Assembly (NCBI GenBank): GCA_043818395.1
Contig: JBDRFZ010000010.1
Location: 1 to 35,490, forward strand
DNA length: 35,490 nt
Direction of reading: 5' to 3'
Origin: JBDRFZ01 sp043818395
GTDB lineage: Bacteria; Patescibacteriota; Patescibacteriia; 2-12-FULL-60-25
Made by a program: the position numbers and the translations under genes. Position 1 is the stretch's first letter. Each line of letters starts with the position of its first letter. Shown here one piece after another: positions 15,790-23,782 of the stretch. The notes beneath the pieces were generated by a model. That model did no database searches. It saw only the letters and a list, made by a program, of their open reading frames with translations, and was not told the origin of the DNA.

Positions 15790-16581
15790 ATGATTGTCTT
15801 CGCAGCTATCGTTCCTCACTCCCCGCTTCTCATGCCGAGTATAGGCAAAGACCATCGCGATAAATTATCCTGCACCGTTTCGGCTTTACAGGAAGTCGAA
15901 CAGGCCCTGTATCTGGCTAAACCGGAAACCGTCTGTGTCATCGCACCTCACGGCGCCCGTTATCCTGATGCCTACAGCATCAACCTGTCACCGAAATATT
16001 CAGGTAATTTCAAGGCATTCGGTGATTTTTCTACAACCGTTACGGCTAAAAGCGATTTTCTGATGATGGACCACATCCAAAGAAAAATGCGTGATGAACA
16101 AATTCCTTTTACCCTGACTTCAACTGAAGAATTGGACTATGGGTTCACTGTTCCTATTTTTTTGCTGACGCAGCATATCAATAACTGGAAACTTCTTCCT
16201 ATATCCCCTTCCATGCTGGACGGCAAGGCTCATTATGAATTCGGCAAACAACTTAAACGTATTTTACACGCCGAATCAAGCCGCGTGGCCATCATTGCCA
16301 GTTCAGACCTGTCTCATAAATTAAACGCGGATTCACCAGGCGGAGCTTCGACCGAAGGCCCGCTGTTCGATAAAGCCGTTGATGATGCAATTACCAATAA
16401 TAACCATGCGGAGCTTATAAACTTATCGCCTGATATCGTGGAAAACTCCGCCCAATGCGGATATCGACCAATAATGACCATGCTTGGCACGCTTGACGAG
16501 ATGAAAGTAGAAAGCAAGAAACTGTGCTATGAAGCACCTTTCGGGGTAGGGTATCTTACGGCTAGGTTTGATGTCGTTTAA
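15790..16581 (+). CDS. LigB/Memo-like class III extradiol dioxygenase-fold protein
   Basis: Belongs to the LigB superfamily that includes class III extradiol dioxygenases and the Memo protein of AmmeMemoRadiSam clusters. Visible motifs are the N-terminal VPHSPLL with the metal-site histidine, CVIAPHGARYPDAY with a second histidine, ELDYGFTVPIFLL, and IIASSDLSHKLN, where Asp-Leu-Ser-His is characteristic. The C-terminal CGYRPIMTML and APFGVGYLTARF also fit. The usual partners (AMMECR1 protein and radical SAM protein) are absent next to it. It starts 7 bases after the repeat protein and is followed by the priA-def-fmt set. The reaction is unknown. Confidence 0.82.
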   Translation: MIVFAAIVPHSPLLMPSIGKDHRDKLSCTVSALQEVEQALYLAKPETVCVIAPHGARYPDAYSINLSPKYSGNFKAFGDFSTTVTAKSDFLMMDHIQRKMRDEQIPFTLTSTEELDYGFTVPIFLLTQHINNWKLLPISPSMLDGKAHYEFGKQLKRILHAESSRVAIIASSDLSHKLNADSPGGASTEGPLFDKAVDDAITNNNHAELINLSPDIVENSAQCGYRPIMTMLGTLDEMKVESKKLCYEAPFGVGYLTARFDVV

Positions 16582-16594
16582 ACACAACGTCTGC

Positions 16595-16617
16595 GGTACG
16601 ATGAGACGCCTCGTACC
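16595..16617. other. Hairpin in the leader before the priA-like gene
   Basis: GGTACGA (16595-16601) pairs perfectly with TCGTACC (16611-16617) around a 9-base loop, and a further GGTACG follows directly. It is not followed by a T-run, so it is unlikely to be an intrinsic terminator. It lies 17 bases before the priA-like ATG and could affect translation or be an RNA-processing site. Confidence 0.35.
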
Positions 16618-16634
16618 AGGTACGCTGATCTTAT

Positions 16635-18377
16635 ATGCTTTTTATAACCGTTGTACCCGCAATACGAACCGTACCGGGTGTTGAAAGGTTTGATTATTTA
16701 ATCGATGAAAAATCATCGATTGCTCTTGGTGATATAATACAAGTAACCTTTCGAAAAAAAACCATTCCAGCGCTAGTAGTAGATATTAAAAGCGACAGTT
16801 TATTCAAGGATAAAATCATTAAATTGGAATCGTCAGATCCTGTTTTATGCTTGGGAGAAAAAACGATAAAACTTCTCGAAAATACTGCGCGGCATGTTTT
16901 CGTTTCAGAGCCTACGATTCTACATTCTTGGATAAGACATCTTCCCAAACGCCGCCAAATACCTAGTACGAAATCCGCGGTAAATAGTACAAAACAGCTT
17001 TCTTTTAACCCGGAAAGATCAACTCGGTATCTTGTTGATAGATTAAACGGTGATTTCGGTCTGCTAAACGAAGCTTCTCGACAAAAAGGCAGATCTTTGA
17101 TAATTACACCCTGGCAACACGGTGCAAAATGTATTTCCGAACGGCTCGAATGTCCATTGCTCACGGCCGAAACTCCGGCCGGACAAGCATGGAAAAATAT
17201 TTCACGTTTCGTGAAAGGCGACATAAAAACTTTGGTCGCTACACGACTAGGCGCTTGGTTATCAATTATCGCTGATTGCGTTTTATTGGACGAACCAGAA
17301 AATGATGACTTTAAACAAGATGAACTTTCTCCGCGATTTGACGCTCGCTGGATAATCCAAACTTCTGAATCACTCCGACCTGAATTACCGATAATTTCTT
17401 TTTCTACAACCCCTATCCTTCAAAATTCTTTCGATAATTTAGTAATTCCTGAAATCACCGTACATCTAAAATTAGAAAATATTAAATCCAACATAAAATC
17501 AGAAATCGACGCCATTACTCCGGAGACCCTGCGGTCCATAGACGAATCGCTACAAACGAACATCCCTACCATTATTCTCCATCCGATCAAGGGTCTTAGA
17601 AGCGGCTTAATCTGCCGCGATTGCGGCTGGCGAGCGGTTTGTGCCTCCTGTGGTTACCAACTGGGCATGACCGCGTCTTTAGCATGTTGCAAAAAATGCG
17701 GGCTAAAAACCGACCTCACTTCAATCTGTCCAAACTGCGGCGGTGCTGATCTTAGCCGCGGCGGCACAGGTAAAGATCGGATCATGGGGCAACTACAAAA
17801 ATATACGCAGAACGCTGCCCTGAAAATCGTCGACATATCGGAATTCAATTCTTTGAATTTTCCTAAAAGCGGACACCTAGTCATAACCGATCTTTCACTG
17901 ATAGGCGGCATGACAGAAGATATCCGTCGTCGTGAACGCCTTATCATCAATTGGCGGCGTTTAGCGGCAAAGGTCTTTAACGCGGACGGTAAAATAACCG
18001 TCCAGGGGTCTGATGAAATTTTGGAGGATTGCCGAAGCTGGCTCACGGTAGATGGATTAAAAAACGCCTGGCAACAAGAACTAAAAGAACGAAAGGCTTT
18101 CGGCTATCCGCCCGCTTCATATCTCATTAAAATCATCATTACCGGAAACCAGGAATCAGCAGAACAGATAAAACAAAAGCTCTCATCGAAACTTATACCG
18201 GGCATAGAAATACGCGGACCTTATCCTGTAGCGTTCAGGCCTAAAAACAGTACTGAACGCCATATCTTGCATTTAGTCGCTCCGCTCGCGCTTGATCTTA
18301 AAAAAATCGAAGCCGTTCTAAATGAACTAAAGAAACAGGCTATCATTGATCTTGACCCGATCGCCTTTTTCTGCTAA
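16635..18377 (+). CDS. priA: PriA-like replication restart protein without helicase motifs
   Basis: PriA binds forked DNA and loads the replicative helicase after fork collapse. The DNA-binding N-terminus is present (first 100 residues, with YLIDEKSSIALGDIIQVTFRKK). All eight zinc cysteines are present (C327, C330, C336, C339, C351 or C352, C355, C365, C368), and so is the C-terminal region with KERKAFGYPPASYL. The ATPase core is degenerate: no Walker A GxTGSGKT exists where LLNEASRQKGRSLIITPW aligns, and the DEEH box with its following KQ reads DEPENDDFKQ. At 580 residues it is about 150 shorter than classical PriA. Actinobacterial PriA is likewise motif-less. It overlaps no neighbour but is followed at once by def and fmt, the usual priA-def-fmt order. 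Confidence 0.88.
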   Translation: MLFITVVPAIRTVPGVERFDYLIDEKSSIALGDIIQVTFRKKTIPALVVDIKSDSLFKDKIIKLESSDPVLCLGEKTIKLLENTARHVFVSEPTILHSWIRHLPKRRQIPSTKSAVNSTKQLSFNPERSTRYLVDRLNGDFGLLNEASRQKGRSLIITPWQHGAKCISERLECPLLTAETPAGQAWKNISRFVKGDIKTLVATRLGAWLSIIADCVLLDEPENDDFKQDELSPRFDARWIIQTSESLRPELPIISFSTTPILQNSFDNLVIPEITVHLKLENIKSNIKSEIDAITPETLRSIDESLQTNIPTIILHPIKGLRSGLICRDCGWRAVCASCGYQLGMTASLACCKKCGLKTDLTSICPNCGGADLSRGGTGKDRIMGQLQKYTQNAALKIVDISEFNSLNFPKSGHLVITDLSLIGGMTEDIRRRERLIINWRRLAAKVFNADGKITVQGSDEILEDCRSWLTVDGLKNAWQQELKERKAFGYPPASYLIKIIITGNQESAEQIKQKLSSKLIPGIEIRGPYPVAFRPKNSTERHILHLVAPLALDLKKIEAVLNELKKQAIIDLDPIAFFC

Positions 18378-18390
18378 AATCGCGATTATA

Positions 18391-18894
18391 ATGGCTAAAG
18401 CTTTTCCCATTGTCACTCTACCAACCTCGTCACTGCGTGAACGGTCGCTTGAGGTTAAAGCTGATATTATAGGCACTCCTGATTTTCAAAATTTCATCGA
18501 TGATTTAATCGCTTCCATGCAAGTCGCGGATGGCGTCGGCATCGCCGCTCCCCAGGTAGGAAAAAACATCCGGGTGTTCATCGTTAACCACCCGGAAAGT
18601 CCGAAAGCGTATATCAACCCGGAAATTACAAAATTTTCTGATTCTACAATCATGAACGAAGAGGGATGTTTAAGCGTACCGAACGTTTGGGGTATGGTTT
18701 CTCGTTCTAAAAAAATAAGCGTTAAGGCGCTCGACAGACACAACCGTCGCATCGAACTAGACGCGAAGGGTTATATCGCAACGGTTTTTCAGCACGAAAC
18801 GGATCATTTGAATGGAATACTTTTTATAGATCGCGCCATGGAAATCGTTAAAGGCAAAGACAGTCCGCTTTTAAAATTCGCCACGCCGATTTAA
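18391..18894 (+). CDS. def: Peptide deformylase
   Basis: Removes the formyl group from the N-terminal methionine of nascent proteins. All three metal/active-site motifs are intact: GVGIAAPQVG, EGCLSVP (metal Cys) and QHETDHLNG (HExxH-type with two metal histidines). The ATG at 18391 gives 167 residues, the normal size; the longer in-frame reading from 18346 would overlap the priA-like gene and adds nothing conserved. It lies 13 bases after the priA stop and 4 bases before fmt, which makes the formylation partner, so the two activities are co-expressed. Confidence 0.96.
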   Translation: MAKAFPIVTLPTSSLRERSLEVKADIIGTPDFQNFIDDLIASMQVADGVGIAAPQVGKNIRVFIVNHPESPKAYINPEITKFSDSTIMNEEGCLSVPNVWGMVSRSKKISVKALDRHNRRIELDAKGYIATVFQHETDHLNGILFIDRAMEIVKGKDSPLLKFATPI

Positions 18895-18898
18895 TAAC

Positions 18899-19849
18899 AT
18901 GGCCTACAAAATAATTTTCTTCGGCACATCTGATTTTGCGGTGCCTTCTCTAAAAGCGCTCGCAGAAGACAAAGGATACAAAATAGCGGGCATCGTCACG
19001 CAACCGGATCGTCCGGTCGGAAGACATGCAGACCTGACTCCTCCGCCTATAAAAGCCGTAGCCGAAGAATTAGGAATACAGCCAATTTGGCAACCGGAAA
19101 AAATAAAAGATCTGAAAGACATGGATTACCTTTTTCACGGGAATGACACAACGGACAACAAAATTGATGCATTTGTAATTATTTCTTACGGCAAAATCCT
19201 ACCGGACTGGCTTTTGCAAATACCGAGCCATGGCGTAGTAAACGTCCACCCGTCACTCCTACCTCGCTGGCGCGGACCTTCCCCTATCCAGGCCGCAATC
19301 ACGGCCGGAGATGAGACTACGGGCGTCACCATCATGAAAATCGACACGGAAATGGATCATGGGCCTATTCTGGCGCAGAAACAAGTTAAAATCGATGCCC
19401 GAGACGACAGTCGCACCATGTCCGAACGATTGTCGAAACTTGGCGCTGACATGCTTAAAGACGTTTTAGCCGGCTATCTTGAAGGTAAAATACAACCACG
19501 CGAACAAGATCATGCGAAAGCAACCTATTGTAAAATTCTATCGCGTGATGACGGGAGACTGGATTTCACAAGACCCGCCATCGAATTAGATCGTCAAGTT
19601 CGCGCTTGCAATCCGTGGCCCGGAGCCTGGACAATAATTAACGGTAAAAGATTGAAAATTCTGGTCGCAGCTGTCGGACATGAAAACAAAGGGACGAATC
19701 CCGGTGAATTATTCCATTATTACGACCGACCGTTTTTTTCTTGCGTTGATGGATCGTCACTTGAACTCACCTTCGTTCAACCTGAAGGCAAAAAACCCAT
19801 GTATGGAGAAGTCTGGTTTCAGGGCGCAAGGAAGTCGTTAGGGTTCTAA
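18899..19849 (+). CDS. fmt: Methionyl-tRNA formyltransferase
   Basis: Formylates Met-tRNA for initiation using 10-formyl-tetrahydrofolate. The N-terminal hydrolase/transferase domain has FFGTSDFAVPSL, the catalytic VVNVHPSLLPRWRGPSPIQ (Asn and His) and TGVTIMKIDTEMDHGPIL with the catalytic Asp. The C-terminal OB-like domain follows from about residue 205 (ARDDGRLDFTRPA, RACNPWPGAWT). Its 316 residues are a standard length. It forms the end of priA-def-fmt and overlaps by 12 bases, tail to tail, with the convergent minus-strand paralog gene. Confidence 0.96.
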   Translation: MAYKIIFFGTSDFAVPSLKALAEDKGYKIAGIVTQPDRPVGRHADLTPPPIKAVAEELGIQPIWQPEKIKDLKDMDYLFHGNDTTDNKIDAFVIISYGKILPDWLLQIPSHGVVNVHPSLLPRWRGPSPIQAAITAGDETTGVTIMKIDTEMDHGPILAQKQVKIDARDDSRTMSERLSKLGADMLKDVLAGYLEGKIQPREQDHAKATYCKILSRDDGRLDFTRPAIELDRQVRACNPWPGAWTIINGKRLKILVAAVGHENKGTNPGELFHYYDRPFFSCVDGSSLELTFVQPEGKKPMYGEVWFQGARKSLGF

Positions 19850-21745
19850 TGTGTACACGCCACTCGCCACAAGCACTTCGTAAATCTGCTGCTTCAATTC
19901 CTTGGCATGAAGATGATTTTTGTGTAATAAGTCATTCATCAATTCAAAAAGTCGCATGTTTTGTTCATATGACACATTATATCTTATATCCGGTTTAATA
20001 TTCGGATGATCCAACACTTTTTCTTTACTGGTTTTGTCCATGCCGCTTATGGCCATGGCATATGATGCAGGATTTAATACAATAGTCGCCTTTGACTTTA
20101 AAATACTCTCCAATAAATCATAATCTTCCATAGTCATCTGATAATCAGGCAACATTATCGTGATGTTTTTTGCTTTTTCAATAGTTTCTAATTCAACGGT
20201 ACTTAAAACATTTAAACCCTTTAATTCAATCTTGTAATCCCACGGACCCTCCAGTCCTGAGATCATTTTTGCCAATAACGTTGATTCATCAAAAGTAAGC
20301 CCGGCGCGCCCACCCGACACCGTTCCGGCTAACCGTTGTGAAAATACGATTCGAATAACTGGTATACGACTAACCATCCTATTTTTTATTATTTTTTGAA
20401 CAGATTCAATCAATTTATTTATTTCTAGTTTATCTCCAAAATCAATTGAGAATTTCTCAATATCAGACACCAGGAGCTCCTCTATCAATTCAGTATCCCA
20501 TTCGCTGATATCAGCATGAATATTTAATTTATTCTTTTTACTCTTTTCTGCAATCTCTTTTACAATTTCCGGTGTTATCTTTTTAATATCTTTTAACTCA
20601 ACCGTTTGTTCATAATCCGGTTTTTTCAATGCCTCATCAATCTGCTTTCTGACTTCATCCAACGTCGGCTCCATATTTTCTTTTAAAATTATCAAATCCA
20701 TGGCTCCTTCGGTTGGTTTAAATTCTTTTACCACCGGCTTGATGTCTCTTTCTTTGACGATTCGCTCAACATAATCAGAACTGCGCAACGCGCCTTCTAT
20801 GGCGATACCTTCATTCACCGGTTGATCGCTCACGATCATTAAGTCAGGCGTAGATTTTATCCTGCCCCCTCCGGCTGATTTTACGGCTACGAATTTATCG
20901 GAGACCAGGGCTTGTTTTTGCGTATTTAATGAGACCCACGCCGTTCCAGATTCGTTTTCAGCTCTTGAGCCGACCGGCGGTTCTAATCTCAAGGTAACGG
21001 GCTTGATATCTCCAACTTGTGAATCAAATGTCAATGTAGCCATGACATGTTGCTTTTGGTATTCACGACCGATATGGATTTTTGACCTGACTTCCTCCGA
21101 CAGATCGGAAAGAACGTCTTCAAGCACAATTTGTTCCGCGGTAGCGATCGAGACACAGTTTCTTTTACCCGTATTAAAGTACTTAACCACCGACCCCTGT
21201 CCCCATTCATAATTACTGTTATTGCCATACATCTCATGAACAACTACATTTATAAAGCCCCTGGAAATCTCTCCTTTCATTTGAGACTTAAATTTACTGA
21301 TCATCTCATCCGCTTTTTGTTCTGCCGCCTCGACTTCCGGCGCCGGAACGCCGTTCAACCTTTCGAGATTAAAAAACATTTCTTTAAGAGATTCCGGCTC
21401 GCCTTGATCCAACTTTTTCCGCTGCTCGCCTTTGTATGCTTCCAAACCATCGGCATCCGCCCTTTTCAATCTTTTTTCCATACGTTCCAGGATTTCTTTT
21501 TTCTCAACTTCTGATTGCGGTTCTAAAATTTCATAAGTGCCTTCCACGCCCTTCATCTCGATCGTTCCCAGAATCGATTCCATGATCTCCCTGCCTTGCG
21601 GCGTAAGCGGCGCATGCAGACCAATGGCGGCCAGGGCGGCCAGAATAAAACGCGATTTTCGTTTTTCGCCTTTTTTCAGCAATTCTTCATAAGCATCTTT
21701 CTTATAGCTTATTGGTTTTTCGACCGGTGGAAATGATTCGTGCAT
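19838..21745 (-). CDS. Putative transglutaminase-like envelope protein, paralog B
   Basis: I know no named family for this 635-residue protein; it is a paralog of the gene directly upstream. A short hydrophobic stretch (about 32-47) with LHAPLTP suggests an uncleaved signal or membrane anchor. A charged coiled region follows. The conserved core (about 165-260) contains EMYGNNSNYEWGQGS, GKRNCVSIATAE, QKQHVMATL and RLEPP. C197, H233 and E255 have the same spacing (36 and 22) as in the paralog and resemble the Cys-His-Asp order of transglutaminase-like cysteine enzymes, with Glu for Asp. The C-terminal half alternates strands and helices in an LRR-like manner (NLNIHADISEW, ITIMLPDYQMTM). It is the last gene of the flippase/ligase operon, 15 bases after its paralog. 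Confidence 0.8.
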   Translation of the reverse strand: MHESFPPVEKPISYKKDAYEELLKKGEKRKSRFILAALAAIGLHAPLTPQGREIMESILGTIEMKGVEGTYEILEPQSEVEKKEILERMEKRLKRADADGLEAYKGEQRKKLDQGEPESLKEMFFNLERLNGVPAPEVEAAEQKADEMISKFKSQMKGEISRGFINVVVHEMYGNNSNYEWGQGSVVKYFNTGKRNCVSIATAEQIVLEDVLSDLSEEVRSKIHIGREYQKQHVMATLTFDSQVGDIKPVTLRLEPPVGSRAENESGTAWVSLNTQKQALVSDKFVAVKSAGGGRIKSTPDLMIVSDQPVNEGIAIEGALRSSDYVERIVKERDIKPVVKEFKPTEGAMDLIILKENMEPTLDEVRKQIDEALKKPDYEQTVELKDIKKITPEIVKEIAEKSKKNKLNIHADISEWDTELIEELLVSDIEKFSIDFGDKLEINKLIESVQKIIKNRMVSRIPVIRIVFSQRLAGTVSGGRAGLTFDESTLLAKMISGLEGPWDYKIELKGLNVLSTVELETIEKAKNITIMLPDYQMTMEDYDLLESILKSKATIVLNPASYAMAISGMDKTSKEKVLDHPNIKPDIRYNVSYEQNMRLFELMNDLLHKNHLHAKELKQQIYEVLVASGVYTLEP

Positions 21746-21760
21746 AAACTGTTTTAGGAG

Positions 21761-23767
21761 CTATTTTCTGTACTCTTCCAGCTCATCCGCAAATTTATTT
21801 ATATAAGAACTCCAATTACCGGTCTCCCATATCAATTTTCCTTTTTTTCTTTCTTTTAAAAATCTTAAATATTGCTCCGCTGCCTTGTACGCGGCTTCGA
21901 TATCATCCCTTCGCGGCCTTGAAACATCCAGGGACTCAATGCCCGGCTTGGGTGAAGCTGGCTCTAATACTTTTAACTTACCAAGCTCTTCGATGGCCGC
22001 TACCAATTCATTTTCATTCATATGTTCGATGTCAGGTAAAAATCGCGGCATTGTTTCAAACATACCTGCCAGTGCGTTTTCAATATTAGGTATTTTCATA
22101 AGAATCACCGGACCGTTTTTAGATTGATATCCTGATATATCTACATTAGCGAAAGTAAAAACATGCATATTAGGAAAATATATCTTGCGCAATTTACTGC
22201 GATGTATAATCTCCAATTCATCTTTAGATAGGTTTGTGTACGGCAAAACAAGCGCCGCATCCCACTGTGCAAGTCGAATGGCGTCTGCGATGCGCTTTAA
22301 TTGATCCGGTGGGATATGCGCATACTCGTCAGCCGCTATATTGCTATCATCCCGTACCGTATCTATGCTTAATCTAAAAAATTGCAAACCCAAATTTTCC
22401 TCGTCACCCATTTTCGTCGTTTTCTGCGGCGCATTCTTCATAAGTGCCTTGATGAAAGTTTCCGGCAACCGGCCGTCCCTGTTTGTTTGCACGCTTAATT
22501 CATTGGTTCCGCGATGAAGAGCCTCGTTTATCGCTTCTTCACTCCACAGAGAAACATCGGGCAGGAGAATCTTTCTTGGTCTGGGACCGGTATCCCATCC
22601 CAGATGCAAAGACTCCGGTGAAGGAGCGGTAAAATCCCGAAGGTCAAGCAGGCCAAACGTCCTGTTTTTCGTCCATCGTTCCAGAAAAACTTCTTTGCCG
22701 GGATCGAGTTCCAAAATTTCCAAATCCATTATATCTTTATCCTTCTTTGTGACCTCCGGAACAATTTCTTCTTTCCTGGCTTGATTCCTAACAAAATCCG
22801 AACCGCGTAATTTCCCGGAAACAGAAATCCCATTTGAAACAGGTTGATCTACTATGGCATCTATGCTCGGACTATCAGGAATCCTTTCCGGATGGTCGGC
22901 TCCAATGGCCTGCACGGTCAATGGCTTATCCGAAATTAACCCTTGCTTCAAAAAGTCGAGTCCAATATCCGCGGTGCCGGTACGATCTTCTGCATTTGTT
23001 TCAATTCTAGGAGGAGGTTCTAGAAGAAACAGACGACTTACTCCGCCCGTCTGTGGCGTCTTTAATCCAAGCGTTGCGATTTCATGCTGTTTCACCATTC
23101 GTAAACCGAGTTCATATCGCTTCCGCGCGATCTCGTTTAATCGTTCTATGACGCCCTCAAAAACAATTAGTTCCGCCTTGCTGATTGCCACGCAATTGCG
23201 TTCGCCGCTAACGAAATATCGGGACACCGAACCCTGTCCCCACTTATAATTTTTTGACGGTCCATACATTTCCGTAACGATGCGTCGAATCAATGCATCG
23301 GGAAGCTCGCCTTGCGAGGCTTGTGCATATTTTTCGATCACCGAATTCGCGATGGATTCAGCCTGAACAACAATTTCCTCATCAATGCCATTAACACGCT
23401 CCATCTGAAAATAAATATCCCGAAATTTTAATTTCTCGCCTTTTTCCATGCGCTCTCTGAATTCTTTTTTCGTTTCTTTGACTTGGTCTTTGTCAATATT
23501 TTCGCTTCGTTTCTTCGTAAGCCCGATAACTTCTTGACGCGCTTCATCTGATTGCGGCCGAATTATCGTGTCCGGTTTTTTCCATTTCTCTTCAATTTCA
23601 TGAATAATTTCCTGACGCGTCTTTTCCGGCTCTTGAACATCTCTGGGAAATAATGGTGAGTGCAATGCCGTGGCTACTATCAGCGTTTTCGCAATCCGGC
23701 TTTTCTTTAATTTTTCCCAAGTCGAACTATCTTTTTCGCCGACAGGTCTTGGCTCTTTAAATTTCAT
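21761..23767 (-). CDS. Putative transglutaminase-like envelope protein, paralog A
   Basis: 668 residues, same architecture as the downstream paralog. It has a basic N-terminus, a hydrophobic stretch with ATALHSPLFP (about 27-41), a long charged helical region, then the core with EMYGPSKNYKWGQGS, ERNCVAISKAE, VKQHEIATL and LLEPPP. C192, H228 and E250 are the putative catalytic residues, with spacing 36 and 22 as in the paralog. The C-terminal half carries irregular strand-helix units (FGLLDLRDF, KILLPDVSLW, KIYFPNMHVFTF) that look leucine-rich-repeat-like, then a charged tail. It lies 15 bases after the O-antigen ligase-like gene, so it is in the same operon. Possible roles are crosslinking, trimming or anchoring of envelope polymers; none is shown. 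Confidence 0.8.
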   Translation of the reverse strand: MKFKEPRPVGEKDSSTWEKLKKSRIAKTLIVATALHSPLFPRDVQEPEKTRQEIIHEIEEKWKKPDTIIRPQSDEARQEVIGLTKKRSENIDKDQVKETKKEFRERMEKGEKLKFRDIYFQMERVNGIDEEIVVQAESIANSVIEKYAQASQGELPDALIRRIVTEMYGPSKNYKWGQGSVSRYFVSGERNCVAISKAELIVFEGVIERLNEIARKRYELGLRMVKQHEIATLGLKTPQTGGVSRLFLLEPPPRIETNAEDRTGTADIGLDFLKQGLISDKPLTVQAIGADHPERIPDSPSIDAIVDQPVSNGISVSGKLRGSDFVRNQARKEEIVPEVTKKDKDIMDLEILELDPGKEVFLERWTKNRTFGLLDLRDFTAPSPESLHLGWDTGPRPRKILLPDVSLWSEEAINEALHRGTNELSVQTNRDGRLPETFIKALMKNAPQKTTKMGDEENLGLQFFRLSIDTVRDDSNIAADEYAHIPPDQLKRIADAIRLAQWDAALVLPYTNLSKDELEIIHRSKLRKIYFPNMHVFTFANVDISGYQSKNGPVILMKIPNIENALAGMFETMPRFLPDIEHMNENELVAAIEELGKLKVLEPASPKPGIESLDVSRPRRDDIEAAYKAAEQYLRFLKERKKGKLIWETGNWSSYINKFADELEEYRK

Positions 23768-23782
23768 ATTGTATCTAGGTTA

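Noticed and set aside
16595..16617. Hairpin before the priA-like gene as an intrinsic terminator
   Set aside because: It is not followed by a T-run on either strand; kept only as a leader hairpin.
16694..17224. Long minus-strand frame inside the priA-like gene
   Set aside because: It is antisense to a conserved protein, has no recognisable domain and no start signals.
16635..18377. PriA-like gene as a frameshifted pseudogene
   Set aside because: The frame is open from end to end, all zinc cysteines are kept and other motif-less PriA proteins exist; a decayed gene would show stops.
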